64,000 nt of DNA from Neoroseomonas soli (GTDB taxonomy: Bacteria; Pseudomonadota; Alphaproteobacteria; Acetobacterales; Acetobacteraceae). The position numbers were made by a program, and so were the translations under genes. The stretch is taken from positions 62,001-126,000 of the forward strand of contig NZ_JAAEDM010000006.1 in NCBI RefSeq assembly GCF_018129065.1. Reading direction: 5' to 3'. Shown piece after piece: positions 25,540-41,695 of this stretch (positions are counted from its first letter, which is position 1; each line of letters starts with the position of its first letter). Under the pieces are notes generated by a model that ran no database searches, had not been told where the DNA came from, and saw only the letters and a program-made list of their open reading frames with translations.

Positions 25540-25942
25540 TCATGCCTCCCGCTCCGAGACGATCAGCCGGAGATCGGTGCGGCCGGGGAAGAGGGTGCTC
25601 GGCGCCGGGGCGGATGGAAAGCCCGTCGCCTCGATGCCGAAGCGCCGCCACTGTTCCGTTCCAGGCCGCAGTCAGGGAGGCCTTGAGGGTCGTCGCGAAG
25701 CGGTCGCCCTCGACGCGGTAGCGGCCGGTGCTGGCGAGCATGGATCTGTGCAGCGCGGCGCGCTCCGCCTCGCTCTCGCCGGGCGCGCGGTCCTCGGCGG
25801 CGGTCAACGCCATGGTGCGGCCCTCCAGCGTCAGGATCAGCCAGCGTTCGGGCCGCGCTCCGAAGATCTCCCGCGGAACGCTGTTCGCAATGACCTCCCG
25901 GGAGTCCGACCTCCAGGCTCCGACAAGAGGATGGGACGCCAC
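25540..25942 (-). pseudogene. Lipocalin-like domain protein with apparent frameshift
   Basis: From the GTG at 25942 (GGAGGAGG five bases upstream) the frame gives SHPLVGAWRSDSREVIANSV, RWLILTLEGRTMALTAAED, then YRVEGDRFATTLKASLTAAW, which match the Lipocalin_5 pattern. After Trp94 (25661-25663) that frame loses family resemblance, whereas another frame reads GTEQWRRFGIEATGF ... LRLIVSEREA and stops at 25540, the expected family ending and length (about 135). Restoring a 5-bp ACGGA repeat unit at the junction would join the two. So the gene is either truly broken or has a sequencing error. Uncertain, since the unshifted frame stays open to 25466. Confidence 0.55.
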
Positions 25943-26021
25943 GGCCACCTCCTCCCCGCCGGCGCGTTCCAGCGGGTGGCGGGCCAAGTGCGCCACCGCC
26001 GCCGGCCCGTCGTCAAGCGCC

Positions 26022-26861
26022 TCATGCCGGCGCGGCGCGGCGTGACCGGCGGCGATGCATGCGCGGGACCGCCCGCAGCGCCATCGCCGCCAGCCCCGCG
26101 ACCAGCACCCAGACCGCCGGCCGTGGCCCGAACTCGATGACCAGATTGGCCTCCAGCACCCGCCAAGGGTCGATACCGGTGGCAAGCCCGTACCAGGTGA
26201 ACTCGATCCCGGCGGTGGCGACGCCCGCCCCCAAGGCGAGCCCGAACATCCTCGGCAGCGAGGGCGCTCCGCCTTCCGGCGCGCCCGCCCGGTATCCCAT
26301 CAGCCATGCATAGAGGCCGGCCATCAGCATCGGCTCGGTCACATCCGCCTTGGACTGCAAGGTGAAATGGACCAGCGCCAGCGCCCCGATCGGGTAGGCC
26401 AGCCGGTGCAGTCTTCGCCAGCCAGCCCCGCCCATCCATCGCACCGCGCCGTCGGTGGATGTGACGGCTAGGGCCGACAGCCCGATCAGCGCCACGAAGC
26501 CGATCGTCAGGTAGATGCGACGGAGGATCTCGCTCGCAACCCTGGCCCAGTCGAAGGCGAGGTCGCCGGCGTAGAGCACCAGGTGCAACGCCGCATACGC
26601 GAAGCAGGCGACCCCGATCATCCGCCGCAGCTCGGCGATCCGCGCCTGGCGCAGCACCTGCCGCGCGGGGGTCACCGCGAGGGAGAGCAGCAGGAAGCGG
26701 ATCGCCCAGGTGCCGCTTTCATGCGTCGCCGCCTGCCACGGCTTTGGCCCGAGCGCCGCCTGCCAGGCCTCGGCCGCGAGCAGAAGGGCAGGGACGAACA
26801 GCCCCGCGAAGACCAGGGCCTTGAGCGGCGAGAAGGCGCCGGAACGGTCGCGCCAGGGCAT
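26022..26861 (-). CDS. msrQ: MsrQ-type heme-binding membrane subunit (ferric reductase-like)
   Basis: About 279 residues from the ATG at 26861 (an upstream in-frame start at 26918 is possible). Six membrane segments; heme-ligand histidines are expected in FAYAALHLVLYAGDLAFDW and in WRRLHRLAYPIGALALVHF. MsrQ supplies electrons from the quinone pool or flavin to the periplasmic methionine sulfoxide reductase MsrP. No msrP gene is adjacent, unlike the usual msrPQ arrangement, so the partner must be elsewhere or absent. It lies on the minus strand inside an otherwise plus-strand ribosomal block. Confidence 0.8.
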   Translation of the reverse strand: MPWRDRSGAFSPLKALVFAGLFVPALLLAAEAWQAALGPKPWQAATHESGTWAIRFLLLSLAVTPARQVLRQARIAELRRMIGVACFAYAALHLVLYAGDLAFDWARVASEILRRIYLTIGFVALIGLSALAVTSTDGAVRWMGGAGWRRLHRLAYPIGALALVHFTLQSKADVTEPMLMAGLYAWLMGYRAGAPEGGAPSLPRMFGLALGAGVATAGIEFTWYGLATGIDPWRVLEANLVIEFGPRPAVWVLVAGLAAMALRAVPRMHRRRSRRAAPA

Positions 26862-26931
26862 GCGTGCGGGATCTCCTGCTTTCCTCCTATACGTCGGGAC
26901 GGCAGCGGCGGTTAGCACCCGCGAATGGCAC

Positions 26932-26960
26932 TGGACTCATCCACCGTCCCGGGCTAGATG
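26932..26960 (+). promoter_or_regulatory. Candidate promoter of the rplK operon, -10 box inside a palindrome
   Basis: TGGACT (26932-26937), 17-bp spacer, TAGATG (26955-26960). The -10 core TAGAT is the exact loop of CGGGC/GCCCG (26950-26954 and 26960-26964). Located 120 bp before rplK, after the msrQ gene that reads the other way. The same layout occurs before rpsL and rpsM. Confidence 0.55.
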
Positions 26961-27079
26961 CCCGACCTCGCCGACCGACCGGGGGCTCTTTCCCCGGCCT
27001 TCGGCGTTTCAGGGAACGCGGGAGACCCTTCGGGGTCGCATGGACCGCGGGCCTCTGACAGCAACAGAGGACTGCCACA

Positions 27080-27514
27080 GTGGCGAAGAAGATCGCAGGC
27101 TACATCAAGCTGCAGATCCCGGCCGGCAAGGCGAACCCGTCGCCGCCCGTCGGGCCCGCGCTCGGTCAGCGCGGCCTGAACATCATGCAGTTCGTGAAGG
27201 AATTCAACGCGGCGACGCAGCAGATCGAGCCGGGCACGCCGACGCCCGTCGTGATCACGGCGTACACGGACCGCACCTTCTCCTTCATCACCAAGACGCC
27301 GCCGAACACCTACTTCCTGCTCAAGGCCGCGAAGCTCGAGAAGGGCTCCACCGCGCCGGGCAAGGGTGCGTCCGTCGGCCGTGTGACCAAGTCCCAGCTG
27401 GTCGAGATCGCGAAGACCAAGATGGTGCACATGAACGCGAACGACGTGGACGCGGCCGTGCGGATGCTCGCGGGCTCCGCGCGCTCCATGGGTCTCACCG
27501 TGGTGGAGGGCTGA
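27080..27514 (+). CDS. rplK: Ribosomal protein L11
   Basis: A 144-residue L11, GTG start, with the N-terminal thiostrepton-region motif [20 protein letters not shown] and the RNA-binding C-terminal domain ending [14 protein letters not shown]. It organises the GTPase-associated centre of the large subunit. First gene of rplK-rplA-rplJ-rplL-rpoB-rpoC, with rplA four bases downstream. Confidence 0.98.
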   Translation: MAKKIAGYIKLQIPAGKANPSPPVGPALGQRGLNIMQFVKEFNAATQQIEPGTPTPVVITAYTDRTFSFITKTPPNTYFLLKAAKLEKGSTAPGKGASVGRVTKSQLVEIAKTKMVHMNANDVDAAVRMLAGSARSMGLTVVEG

Positions 27515-27518
27515 TCCC

Positions 27519-28220
27519 ATGGCCAAGCAGGGCAAGCGCCTGAAGGCGATCTATTCCGCGTTCGACCGCGAGAAGGCCTATGCGCTGGAGGAGGCCGTGA
27601 AGCTCGCCAAGTCCAACGCCAAGGCGAAGTTCGACGAGACGATCGAGATCTCGATGAACCTCGGCATCGACCCGCGCCACGCCGACCAGATGGTCCGCGG
27701 CGTGGTCGGCCTGCCGCACGGCACCGGCAAGACGGTCCGCGTGGGCGTCTTCGCCCGCGGCCCGAAGGCCGAGGAAGCGAAGGCCGCCGGCGCCGACGTG
27801 GTCGGTGCGGACGACCTCGCCGCGCTGGTGCAGGAAGGCAAGATCGAGTTCGATCGCTGCATCGCGACCCCGGACATGATGGCCCTGGTGGGGCGCCTCG
27901 GTAAGGTTCTCGGCCCGCGTGGCCTGATGCCGAACCCGAAGCTCGGCACCGTGACCATGGACGTGAAGGGCGCCGTGACGGCGGCAAAGGCCGGCCAGGT
28001 CGAGTTCCGTGCCGAGAAGGCGGGCATCATCCATGCCGGCATCGGCAAGGCCTCCTTCGGCGAGGACGCGCTGCTGGCCAATGCCCGCGCCTTCGTGGAC
28101 GCGATCCAGCGCGCGAAGCCGACGGGCGCCAAGGGGACCTACGTGAAGAAGGTCGCCGTGTCCTCGACGATGGGCCCCGGCGTCCGCGTGGACGTCGCCA
28201 GCCTCTCGGCGACGGCCTGA
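27519..28220 (+). CDS. rplA: Ribosomal protein L1
   Basis: A 233-residue L1 of the ribosomal stalk, with [37 protein letters not shown] and the signature [15 protein letters not shown]. In many bacteria L1 also binds its own mRNA near the rplK start to repress the operon; such a site is not evident by eye here. It starts four bases after rplK, and a 286-bp spacer with several hairpins follows. Confidence 0.98.
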   Translation: MAKQGKRLKAIYSAFDREKAYALEEAVKLAKSNAKAKFDETIEISMNLGIDPRHADQMVRGVVGLPHGTGKTVRVGVFARGPKAEEAKAAGADVVGADDLAALVQEGKIEFDRCIATPDMMALVGRLGKVLGPRGLMPNPKLGTVTMDVKGAVTAAKAGQVEFRAEKAGIIHAGIGKASFGEDALLANARAFVDAIQRAKPTGAKGTYVKKVAVSSTMGPGVRVDVASLSATA

Positions 28221-28253
28221 CGAGATACGCCTGCCCTTCGGGGCGGGCGGGCA

Positions 28254-28384
28254 GGGCGGGGCTCCGGTCCCGCCCGAACCTGTCGGAGACCTCCTGCGGC
28301 CCTTCGGGGCCTTGATTCGGCGGAAGCCGGGCAGGGGAGAGACGGGGTGCCGAACCTTTGACGACCCCGGGATCCGTCCCGGGG
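28254..28384 (+). promoter_or_regulatory. rplA-rplJ spacer hairpins, candidate L10 leader
   Basis: The spacer folds strongly: GGGCGGG (28254-28260) with CCCGCCC (28269-28275), and CCCCGGGA (28365-28372) with TCCCGGGG (28377-28384) around TCCG. A TTGACG sits at 28358 but no matching -10 box was found 17 bp on. The L10-L12 complex normally binds a leader here to control rplJL; the exact element is not identified. Confidence 0.4.
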
Positions 28385-28506
28385 CGGCTTGGCTAGGTGT
28401 TCCGGCCTGACAGGCGAACCGGGGTGTGCGGCGTTTGCGCCGGGCGCCCCCGTGTGAACCGGCCGGTGCCCTTCCACAAGGCCCCGGCCACCGACGGAGA
28501 CGTGGA

Positions 28507-29031
28507 GTGGACCGTACGGAGAAGCGTGAGTTCGTCGCCTCCCTCGCGGCCGTCTTCGCAGAGACCTCCTTCGTGCTCGTGGCCCAGAACAAGGGTCTCA
28601 CGGTCACGGATGTGAGCGAACTGCGTCGCCGGATGCGCGCGGCGGGCGCGACGTACAAGGTCGCGAAGAACCGCCTGGCCACCCTCGCCCTCGAAGGCAC
28701 CCGTTTCGACGGCGTCAAGCCGCTGCTGAAGGGTCCGACGGCCATTGCATGGTCGACGGATCCCGTGGCGGTGGCGAAGACCGCGGTCGAGTTCGCCAGG
28801 ACGAACGACAAGTTCGTGGTCCTGGGCGGCGCGCTCGGTACCCAGACGCTCAGCGCCGAAGGCGTGAAGGCTCTGGCCGAGCTGCCGTCCCTGGAGACGC
28901 TGCGTGCGCAGTTGCTGGGTCTCATCCAGACCCCGGCGACGCGCATCGCGGGCATCCTCCAGGCCCCTGGTGGGCAGGTGGCGCGGGTCCTTTCGGCTTA
29001 CGCCAAGAAGGACGAGGCCCAGGCGGCCTGA
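28507..29031 (+). CDS. rplJ: Ribosomal protein L10
   Basis: About 174 residues from the GTG at 28507, chosen because the conserved start [19 protein letters not shown] begins there and GGAG lies about ten bases upstream. Other landmarks are [20 protein letters not shown] and the C-terminal helix that carries L7/L12 dimers. L10 forms the base of the stalk. rplL follows after 112 bp. Confidence 0.97.
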   Translation: MDRTEKREFVASLAAVFAETSFVLVAQNKGLTVTDVSELRRRMRAAGATYKVAKNRLATLALEGTRFDGVKPLLKGPTAIAWSTDPVAVAKTAVEFARTNDKFVVLGGALGTQTLSAEGVKALAELPSLETLRAQLLGLIQTPATRIAGILQAPGGQVARVLSAYAKKDEAQAA

Positions 29032-29143
29032 GGGCCGCAGGAACCGTCCCCCGAAACCGGTTCGCCTCATGGTTGAGGCGTAAATCGGCGGCGGGGGAGT
29101 TGCACAACCGATGTCAAGCCATTAGATCGAGGAGCATTCAGAC

Positions 29144-29524
<381 letters not shown>

Positions 29525-29538
29525 TCTCGCCCTCCGTC

Positions 29539-29554
29539 CCCGTCCGGCGACGGG
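29539..29554 (+). terminator. Hairpin in the rplL-rpoB spacer, possible attenuator
   Basis: CCCGTC and GACGGG around a CGGC loop, 14 bp after rplL. A partial terminator between rplL and rpoB is common in bacteria and lowers polymerase subunit expression relative to ribosomal protein. No immediate T tract, so the role is tentative. Confidence 0.45.
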
Positions 29555-29715
29555 CGGGGATGGGGGAAAAAGTTGAATCGGGTGCGGGTGGGGTTGCCGG
29601 AAGGGTCCGGTAACGCCGCCCGTTCCTGCGTTCCGCCGGTCCGGGGGTCGGTGGTTCGGTAGGTTCCCAGCTGGCCGGGAAGTACGGGCCGGGGATGAAG
29701 GGAAGCAGGACAGGC

Positions 29716-33900
<4,185 letters not shown>

Positions 33901-33979
33901 TGCGCCGGCGCTCCGCCTCTTTCGTAACGCTCAGCCGCCGCGGGCATTCCGCGGCGGCGGCCTCATCCACGAGGACCGC

Positions 33980-36900
33980 ATGAACGAGCTGATGAAGATC
34001 CTGGGCCAGACCGGCCAGGCGATGACCTTCGACCAGATCAAGATCACGATCGCTTCCCCCGAGCAGATCCGGTCCTGGTCCTATGGCGAGATCAAGAAGC
34101 CCGAGACCATCAACTACCGCACCTTCAAGCCGGAGCGGGACGGGCTGTTCTGCGCGCGCATCTTCGGTCCGATCAAGGACTACGAGTGCCTGTGCGGCAA
34201 GTACAAGCGGATGAAGTTCCGCGGAATCATCTGCGAGAAGTGCGGCGTCGAGGTGACGCTGGCCAAGGTGCGCCGCGAGCGCATGGGCCATATCGAGCTC
34301 GCCTCTCCGGTCGCGCACATCTGGTTCCTGAAGTCGCTGCCCTCGCGCGTTGGCCTGATGGTCGACATGTCGCTGAAGGAGCTGGAGAAGGTCCTGTACT
34401 TCGAGAACTACGTGGTTCTCGAACCCGGCCTGACCGACTTGAAGCTCCATCAGCTGCTGAACGAGGACCAGTACCAGCAGAAGATGGACGAGTTCGGCGA
34501 GGACGCCTTCTCGGTCGGCATCGGCGCGGAAGCCGTGAAGCAGATGCTCGGCGGCAACGACCTGCAGGCCGAGGCCGTGAAGCTGCGTGGCGAGCTGAAG
34601 GAGACGACCTCCGAGGCGAAGCGCAAGAAGCTCGTGAAGCGCCTGAAGCTGATCGAGTCCTTCGCTGAATCGGGTGCGCATCCGCAGTGGATGATCCTCG
34701 ATGTCGTGCCGGTGATCCCGCCCGAGCTGCGCCCGCTGGTGCCGCTGGACGGCGGCCGCTTCGCGACTTCGGACCTGAACGACCTCTATCGTCGCGTCAT
34801 CAACCGCAACAACCGCCTGAAGCGGCTGATCGAGCTCCGCGCGCCCGACATCATCGTGCGCAACGAGAAGCGCATGCTGCAGGAAGCGGTTGACGCGCTG
34901 TTCGACAACGGCCGCCGCGGCCGCGCCATCACGGGTGCCAACAAGCGCCCGCTGAAGTCGCTGTCCGACATGCTGAAGGGCAAGCAGGGCCGGTTCCGCC
35001 AGAACCTGCTCGGCAAGCGCGTGGACTATTCGGGCCGTTCGGTGATCGTCGTCGGGCCGGAGCTGAAGCTCCACCAGTGCGGCCTGCCGAAGAAGATGGC
35101 GCTCGAGCTGTTCAAGCCGTTCATCTACAGCAAGCTCGAGAAGTACGGCCACGCCACCACCATCAAGGCCGCGAAGCGGATGGTGGAGAAGGAGCGTCCC
35201 GAGGTGTGGGACATCCTCGAGGAGGTGATCCGCGAGCACCCGGTCATGCTGAACCGGGCGCCGACGCTGCACCGACTCGGCATCCAGGCCTTCGAGCCCG
35301 TGCTGATCGAAGGCAAGGCGATCCAGCTGCACCCTCTGGTCTGCACCGCCTTCAACGCGGATTTCGACGGCGACCAGATGGCCGTGCACGTCCCGCTGAG
35401 CCTCGAGGCCCAGCTGGAGGCGCGCGTGCTGATGATGTCGACCAACAACATCCTCAGCCCCGCGAACGGCAAGCCCATCATCGTGCCGTCGCAGGACATC
35501 GTCCTCGGCCTCTACTACCTGAGCCTGGAGACGCCGGAATTCCGCGCGGCGACGGAGCAGGTCGAGCGTTACAAGGCGCTGATCGCCGGTGCGGCGGGCA
35601 AGGCCGAATCGGCGCTGACCGCCGATGACCGCACGGCTCTCGCATGGCGCCCGCAGATCTATGCAGGCCTCGGCGAGGTCGAGCAGGCGATCGAGAGCGG
35701 CACCATCACGCTGCACAGCCTCATCCACTCGCGCCGGCAGGCGATGAAGGCGGATGGCAGTGTGGCGAGCGAGACGGTCGTGACCACTGCCGGCCGCATG
35801 ATGATCGGCGCGCTGCTGCCGCTGCATCCGAACCTGCCCTTCGCCCTCGTCAACCGGATGCTGACGAAGAAGAACGTCTCCGACGTGATCGACGCGGTGT
35901 ATCGCCACTGCGGCCAGAAGGAGAGCGTGATCTTCGCCGACCGGCTGATGGGCCTCGGCTTCCGCCAGGCGGCGAAGGCCGGGATTTCCTTCGGCAAGGA
36001 CGACATGGTGGTCCCCGACACCAAGACCGCCCTGATCGCCAAGACGAAGGACGAGGTGAAGGAGTTCGAGCAGCAGTATCTCGACGGCCTCATCACCGCC
36101 GGCGAGCGTTACAACAAGGTGGTCGACGCCTGGTCGCGCTGCACCGACGAAGTCGCCGGCGCGATGATGAAGGAGATCCAGAAGCAGGAAGTCGGCCGGC
36201 CGACCAACTCCGTCTGGATGATGTCGCATTCCGGTGCGCGTGGTTCGCCCGCGCAGATGCGTCAGCTTGCCGGCATGCGCGGCCTGATGGCCAAGCCGAG
36301 CGGCGAGATCATCGAGCAGCCGATCATCGCGAACTTCAAGGAAGGCCTCTCGGTTCTCGAGTACTTCAACTCCACCCACGGCGCCCGCAAGGGCCTCGCG
36401 GACACGGCGCTGAAGACCGCGAACTCGGGCTACCTGACGCGTCGTCTCGTCGACGTGGCGCAGGACTGCATCATCGTCGAACAGGATTGCGGCACCGAGC
36501 GCGGCCTGACCGTGGGTGCGGCGATGGACGGGGCGGAGGTCGTCTCCTCCCTGTCCGAGCGCATCCTGGGCCGCACGGCGCAGGAGAATGTGCTCGATCC
36601 GGCGACGGGCGAGGCAATCGTCTCGCGTAACGACCTGATCGACGAGGTCGGGGCGGAGCGCATCGAGAAGGCCGGCGTGGAGCAGGTGAAGATCCGCTCC
36701 GTGCTGACCTGCGACGCCCGCCAAGGCGTCTGCGGCCGCTGCTATGGCCGTGACCTCGCGCGCGGCACCCCGGTCAACATCGGCGAAGCGGTGGGCGTCA
36801 TCGCCGCGCAGTCGATCGGCGAGCCGGGCACGCAGCTGACGATGCGCACCTTCCACATCGGCGGCGCGGCGCAGCGTGGCGCCGAGCAGTCGGCGGTGGA

Positions 36901-38239
36901 GGCCTCGGGCGACGGCACCATCAAGGTGCTGAACCGCGTGGTGGTGGCGAACAGCCAGAACCAGCCGATCGTGATGTCGCGTAACTGCGAGATCGTGCTG
37001 GTCGATGCGCAGGGCCGCGAGCGCGCGCGCCAGCGCGTGCCCTACGGTGCTCGCCTGCTGGCCGAGGACGGGATGCAGGTTACGCGCGGTCTGAAGCTGG
37101 CCGAGTGGGACCCGTTCACCCTGCCGATCATCACCGAGAAGCTCGGCCGGGTGGAGTTCGCCGACCTCATCGAGAACGTCACGCTGGTCGACCGGCAGGA
37201 CGAGGTCACCGGCCTCTCCTTCAAGGAGGTGGTCGAGTACAAGGCCCCCGGCAAAGCGGCCGACCTGCGCCCGCGCCTGATCCTGCGCGACGAGAAGAAC
37301 AACGTCGTGAAGCGCGACAACGGGACCGAGGCCATCTACTTCCTCACCCCCGGCACGATTCTCTCGATCGACAACGGGGCGCAGGTCGCCGCCGGCGACG
37401 TGCTGGCCCGCCTGCCGCGTGAATCCTCGAAGACCCGCGACATCACCGGCGGTCTGCCGCGAGTCGCGGAACTGTTCGAGGCGCGGCGCCCGAAGGACCA
37501 CGCGATCATCAGCGAGATCGACGGGCGCGTGGAGTTCGGCAAGGACTACAAGGCGAAGCGTCGCATCCTGGTGGTGCCGGAGCAGGTGGGCGACGAGACC
37601 CCGGTCGCGCGCGAATACCTGGTGCCCAAGGGCAAGCACGTCTCGGTGCAGGAAGGCGACTACGTGAAGCGCGGCGACCCGCTGGTCGACGGGCCGCGCG
37701 TGCCGCACGACATCCTGCGCGTCCTTGGCGTCGAGAAGCTGGCCGACTACCTCGTTGAGCAGATCCAGGAGGTCTATCGACTCCAGGGCGTGAAGATCAA
37801 CGACAAGCACATCGAGGTCATCGTCCGGCAGATGCTGCAGAAGGTGGAGGTCACCGATCCGGGCGACACCACCTACCTGATCGGCGAGCAGGTCGACCGC
37901 ATCGAGTTCGAGATCGAGAACGAGAAGCGGGTCGAGGCCAAGGAACGCCCCGCGGTCGCCGAGCCGGTGCTGCAGGGCATCACCAAGGCCTCGTTGCAGA
38001 CGACCTCGTTCATCTCCGCCGCCTCCTTCCAGGAGACGACCAGGGTGCTCACGGAGGCCGCCACGGCGGGCAAGGTGGACTACCTGGCCGGCCTCAAGGA
38101 GAACGTGATCGTCGGGCGCCTGATCCCGGCGGGCACGGGCTCGGTGATGAACCGCCTGCGGGCGCTGGCGGCCCAGCGCGACCGTGGCCGCCTGCCGGCC
38201 GCCGCCCCAGCCCTGCCGGAGCCGCACGCGGCCGAGTAA
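33980..38239 (+). CDS. rpoC: RNA polymerase beta-prime subunit
   Basis: A 1419-residue subunit. The N-terminal zinc site is [20 protein letters not shown]; the catalytic magnesium loop [15 protein letters not shown] is intact; [21 protein letters not shown] and the trigger-loop region [20 protein letters not shown] are in place. The second zinc cluster [15 protein letters not shown] is also visible. It completes the polymerase core with rpoB and is followed by a strong terminator. Confidence 0.98.
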   Translation: MNELMKILGQTGQAMTFDQIKITIASPEQIRSWSYGEIKKPETINYRTFKPERDGLFCARIFGPIKDYECLCGKYKRMKFRGIICEKCGVEVTLAKVRRERMGHIELASPVAHIWFLKSLPSRVGLMVDMSLKELEKVLYFENYVVLEPGLTDLKLHQLLNEDQYQQKMDEFGEDAFSVGIGAEAVKQMLGGNDLQAEAVKLRGELKETTSEAKRKKLVKRLKLIESFAESGAHPQWMILDVVPVIPPELRPLVPLDGGRFATSDLNDLYRRVINRNNRLKRLIELRAPDIIVRNEKRMLQEAVDALFDNGRRGRAITGANKRPLKSLSDMLKGKQGRFRQNLLGKRVDYSGRSVIVVGPELKLHQCGLPKKMALELFKPFIYSKLEKYGHATTIKAAKRMVEKERPEVWDILEEVIREHPVMLNRAPTLHRLGIQAFEPVLIEGKAIQLHPLVCTAFNADFDGDQMAVHVPLSLEAQLEARVLMMSTNNILSPANGKPIIVPSQDIVLGLYYLSLETPEFRAATEQVERYKALIAGAAGKAESALTADDRTALAWRPQIYAGLGEVEQAIESGTITLHSLIHSRRQAMKADGSVASETVVTTAGRMMIGALLPLHPNLPFALVNRMLTKKNVSDVIDAVYRHCGQKESVIFADRLMGLGFRQAAKAGISFGKDDMVVPDTKTALIAKTKDEVKEFEQQYLDGLITAGERYNKVVDAWSRCTDEVAGAMMKEIQKQEVGRPTNSVWMMSHSGARGSPAQMRQLAGMRGLMAKPSGEIIEQPIIANFKEGLSVLEYFNSTHGARKGLADTALKTANSGYLTRRLVDVAQDCIIVEQDCGTERGLTVGAAMDGAEVVSSLSERILGRTAQENVLDPATGEAIVSRNDLIDEVGAERIEKAGVEQVKIRSVLTCDARQGVCGRCYGRDLARGTPVNIGEAVGVIAAQSIGEPGTQLTMRTFHIGGAAQRGAEQSAVEASGDGTIKVLNRVVVANSQNQPIVMSRNCEIVLVDAQGRERARQRVPYGARLLAEDGMQVTRGLKLAEWDPFTLPIITEKLGRVEFADLIENVTLVDRQDEVTGLSFKEVVEYKAPGKAADLRPRLILRDEKNNVVKRDNGTEAIYFLTPGTILSIDNGAQVAAGDVLARLPRESSKTRDITGGLPRVAELFEARRPKDHAIISEIDGRVEFGKDYKAKRRILVVPEQVGDETPVAREYLVPKGKHVSVQEGDYVKRGDPLVDGPRVPHDILRVLGVEKLADYLVEQIQEVYRLQGVKINDKHIEVIVRQMLQKVEVTDPGDTTYLIGEQVDRIEFEIENEKRVEAKERPAVAEPVLQGITKASLQTTSFISAASFQETTRVLTEAATAGKVDYLAGLKENVIVGRLIPAGTGSVMNRLRALAAQRDRGRLPAAAPALPEPHAAE

Positions 38240-38261
38240 GGCGCAGTCTGCGCAAGCGCTT

Positions 38262-38300
38262 GGGGGCCGGTCTTCTCACAGGGGCCGGCCCCTTTTCGTT
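38262..38300 (+). terminator. Intrinsic terminator after rpoC
   Basis: GGGGCCGG (38263-38270) pairs perfectly with CCGGCCCC (38285-38292), 14-base loop, followed by TTTTCGTT. It lies 23 bp after the rpoC stop. Confidence 0.8.
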
Positions 38301-38338
38301 GCGGGTCACGCTTTCCGAGGAATCGGGGCTTGATCCGC

Positions 38339-38375
38339 TTGACTCATTCAGGGGGGCCGCGTAGATAGCGGCCCC
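38339..38375 (+). promoter_or_regulatory. Promoter of the str/S10 operon, -10 box inside an 8-bp palindrome
   Basis: TTGACT (38339-38344), 17-bp spacer, TAGATA (38362-38367). The -10 box lies in the loop between GGGGCCGC (38353-38360) and GCGGCCCC (38368-38375), a perfect inverted repeat; the right arm is also the GC-rich discriminator expected of stringently controlled promoters. The rpsL leader that follows is about 190 bases. Confidence 0.7.
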
Positions 38376-38565
38376 TCGGCAGGGCTCCGGAGACGGAGCC
38401 GTGTCAGGTTTTGGTCCAAATCGCTGCGCCGCCGGCGCCGCCCCGCAAATGGGGGCTGAGGCCGGTAGCAGGACGGACGCCCGGAGGGCGCGCTTACGCG
38501 TGCCGTACCGGGTCTTGCTGTTTGGCAGGGCAGCGATGCGGACGGGATGGTTACGAAGGGGCGTC
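38376..38565 (+). promoter_or_regulatory. Long leader of rpsL
   Basis: About 190 untranslated bases between the predicted promoter and rpsL. It contains hairpin-forming stretches such as GGCTCCGGAGACGGAGCC near 38384. An in-frame open stretch continues upstream of rpsL from 38401, but it lacks conserved residues. No known riboswitch is recognised. Confidence 0.4.
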
Positions 38566-38937
38566 ATGCCGACGATCAACCAGCTCATCGCCAAGGGGCG
38601 TGAGACGAAGCCGGCCCGGAACAAGGTTCCGGCACTGAAGGGCAGCCCGCAGAAGCGTGGCGTCTGCACGCGCGTCTACACGACCACGCCGAAGAAGCCG
38701 AACTCGGCTCTTCGTAAGGTCGCCAAGGTGCGCCTGACGAACGGCTTCGAGGTAGTGAGCTACATCCCGGGCGAAGGCCACAACCTTCAGGAGCACTCGG
38801 TTGTCCTCATCCGCGGTGGCCGCGTGAAGGACCTTCCGGGTGTCCGCTACCACATCCTGCGCGGCGTGCTCGATACCCAGGGCATCGCCAAGCGTCGCCA
38901 GCGCCGCTCGCTCTACGGCGCGAAGCGTCCGAAGTGA
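38566..38937 (+). CDS. rpsL: Ribosomal protein S12
   Basis: A 123-residue S12 from the ATG at 38566 ([15 protein letters not shown]). The decoding-centre loops [19 protein letters not shown] and [14 protein letters not shown] have the lysines that, when changed, give streptomycin resistance; here they are of the sensitive type. First gene of the str operon, 11 bp before rpsG. Confidence 0.98.
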   Translation: MPTINQLIAKGRETKPARNKVPALKGSPQKRGVCTRVYTTTPKKPNSALRKVAKVRLTNGFEVVSYIPGEGHNLQEHSVVLIRGGRVKDLPGVRYHILRGVLDTQGIAKRRQRRSLYGAKRPK

Positions 38938-38948
38938 GGATCTGAGAG

Positions 38949-39425
38949 ATGTCCCGTCGTCACCGCGCAGAAAAGCGCGAGGTCCTGCCCGATCCGAAGT
39001 TCGGCGACGTCGTGCTGAGCCGTTTCATGAACGTGCTCATGTATGACGGCAAGAAGAGCACGGCCGAGCACATCGTCTATGCCGCCATGGACACGCTGAA
39101 GAAGCGTGGCGGGCCGAACAGCGATCCGCTGCGCCTGTTCCATGAGGCGATGGACAACGTGAAGCCGGCCGTTGAGGTCCGCAGCCGCCGCGTCGGCGGC
39201 GCGACCTACCAGGTGCCGGTCGAGGTCCGCCCGGAGCGGCGCCAGGCGCTGGCGATCCGCTGGCTGATCGAGTCCGCCCGCAAGCGCGGCGAGCACACGA
39301 TGGAAGAGCGCCTCTCCGGCGAGCTGATGGACGCGGCGAACAACCGCGGCTCGGCCGTCAAGAAGCGCGAAGATACGCACCGGATGGCAGAGGCCAACAA
39401 GGCCTTCAGCCACTACCGCTGGTAA
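38949..39425 (+). CDS. rpsG: Ribosomal protein S7
   Basis: A 158-residue S7 with the family start [20 protein letters not shown] and [14 protein letters not shown]-like text ([20 protein letters not shown]). It nucleates 30S head assembly. In the classic str operon fusA comes next; here tuf follows after 24 bp, with no remnant of fusA. Confidence 0.98.
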   Translation: MSRRHRAEKREVLPDPKFGDVVLSRFMNVLMYDGKKSTAEHIVYAAMDTLKKRGGPNSDPLRLFHEAMDNVKPAVEVRSRRVGGATYQVPVEVRPERRQALAIRWLIESARKRGEHTMEERLSGELMDAANNRGSAVKKREDTHRMAEANKAFSHYRW

Positions 39426-39449
39426 GAACCCCGATCGGGAAGCACGGAC

Positions 39450-40637
<1,188 letters not shown>

Positions 40638-40660
40638 CGGTAGGAACTCGGGTCCCCACA

Positions 40661-40969
40661 ATGGACAACCAGAACATCCGCATCCGCCTCAAGGCGTTCG
40701 ATCACCGCGTGCTGGATGGCAGCACGCGGGAGATCGTGAACACCGCGAAGCGGACGGGCGCGCGTGTGCGGGGGCCGATTCCCCTGCCGACGCATATCGA
40801 GCGGTTCACCGTGAACCGCTCCCCGCACGTGGACAAGAAGTCGCGCGAGCAGTTTGAGATCCGGACACATCGCCGGCTGCTCGATATCGTCGATCCCACC
40901 CCGCAGACCGTGGACGCGCTGATGAAGCTCGACCTCGCCGCGGGCGTGGATGTCGAGATCAAGATCTAA
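40661..40969 (+). CDS. rpsJ: Ribosomal protein S10
   Basis: A 102-residue S10 (NusE), with [20 protein letters not shown] and the [20 protein letters not shown] loop. Besides its place in the 30S head it couples NusG-bound polymerase to the leading ribosome. First gene of the S10 segment, 23 bp after tuf. Confidence 0.98.
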   Translation: MDNQNIRIRLKAFDHRVLDGSTREIVNTAKRTGARVRGPIPLPTHIERFTVNRSPHVDKKSREQFEIRTHRRLLDIVDPTPQTVDALMKLDLAAGVDVEIKI

Positions 40970-40997
40970 GATCTTAAGGCCAGAGGGAAATAGAGCC

Positions 40998-41684
40998 ATG
41001 GCCGCGAAGACGGGCCGCACCGGCCTGATCGCGAAAAAGCTGGGAATGTCCCGGCTGTTCAACGAGGACGGTTCCACCGTTCCCGTGACGCTGTTGCATG
41101 TGGACAATGTCCGCGTGGTCGCGAAGCGCACCGTCGAGAAGGATGGCTACGAAGCCATCCAGCTCGGCATCGGTGCTGCGAAGCCCAAGAACGTCTCCAA
41201 GGCGAACAAGGGTCACTTCGCGAAGGCCGGTGTGGAAGCGCCGAAGAAGGTGGTGGAGTTCCGGGTCGGCGCCGATGCGTCGCTCGAGCCCGGCGCCGTC
41301 CTCTCGCCCGCGCATTTCGTGAAGGGCCAGAAGGTCGACGTCACGGGCGTGACGGTCGGCAAGGGCTTTGCGGGTCCGATGAAGCGCTGGAACTTCGCCG
41401 GACTCGAGGCGACGCACGGCGTGTCCGTCAGCCACCGCTCGCACGGTTCGACCGGGCAGCGGCAGGATCCGGGCAGGACCTTCAAGAACAAGAAGATGGC
41501 CGGCCATCTCGGCGTCGAGCGTGTGACCACCCAGAACCTGGAAGTGGCCGGCGTGGACGCGGAGAAGGGCCTGCTGCTGATCAAGGGCGCCGTGCCTGGT
41601 TCCAAGGGCGGCTACGTGATGATCCGCGACGCAGAGAAGCGCGCGCGTCATGCGGATGCGCCCTTCCCGGCAGCCGTGGCCTGA
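40998..41684 (+). CDS. rplC: Ribosomal protein L3
   Basis: A 228-residue L3 from the ATG at 40998, preceded by GAGGGA. Conserved [20 protein letters not shown] start and the signature [20 protein letters not shown] then [20 protein letters not shown] near the peptidyl transferase centre. The last 10 residues are variable. Confidence 0.97.
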   Translation: MAAKTGRTGLIAKKLGMSRLFNEDGSTVPVTLLHVDNVRVVAKRTVEKDGYEAIQLGIGAAKPKNVSKANKGHFAKAGVEAPKKVVEFRVGADASLEPGAVLSPAHFVKGQKVDVTGVTVGKGFAGPMKRWNFAGLEATHGVSVSHRSHGSTGQRQDPGRTFKNKKMAGHLGVERVTTQNLEVAGVDAEKGLLLIKGAVPGSKGGYVMIRDAEKRARHADAPFPAAVA

Positions 41685-41695
41685 GCGAGGCGAAG

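Noticed and set aside
28358-28400. A promoter before rplJ with TTGACG as -35 box
   Set aside because: No acceptable -10 box lies 16-18 bp downstream; the spacer there is the CCCCGGGA/TCCCGGGG hairpin.
38401-38565. N-terminal extension of S12 from an upstream in-frame start
   Set aside because: The extra 55 residues are not conserved and S12 has its normal 123 residues from 38566.
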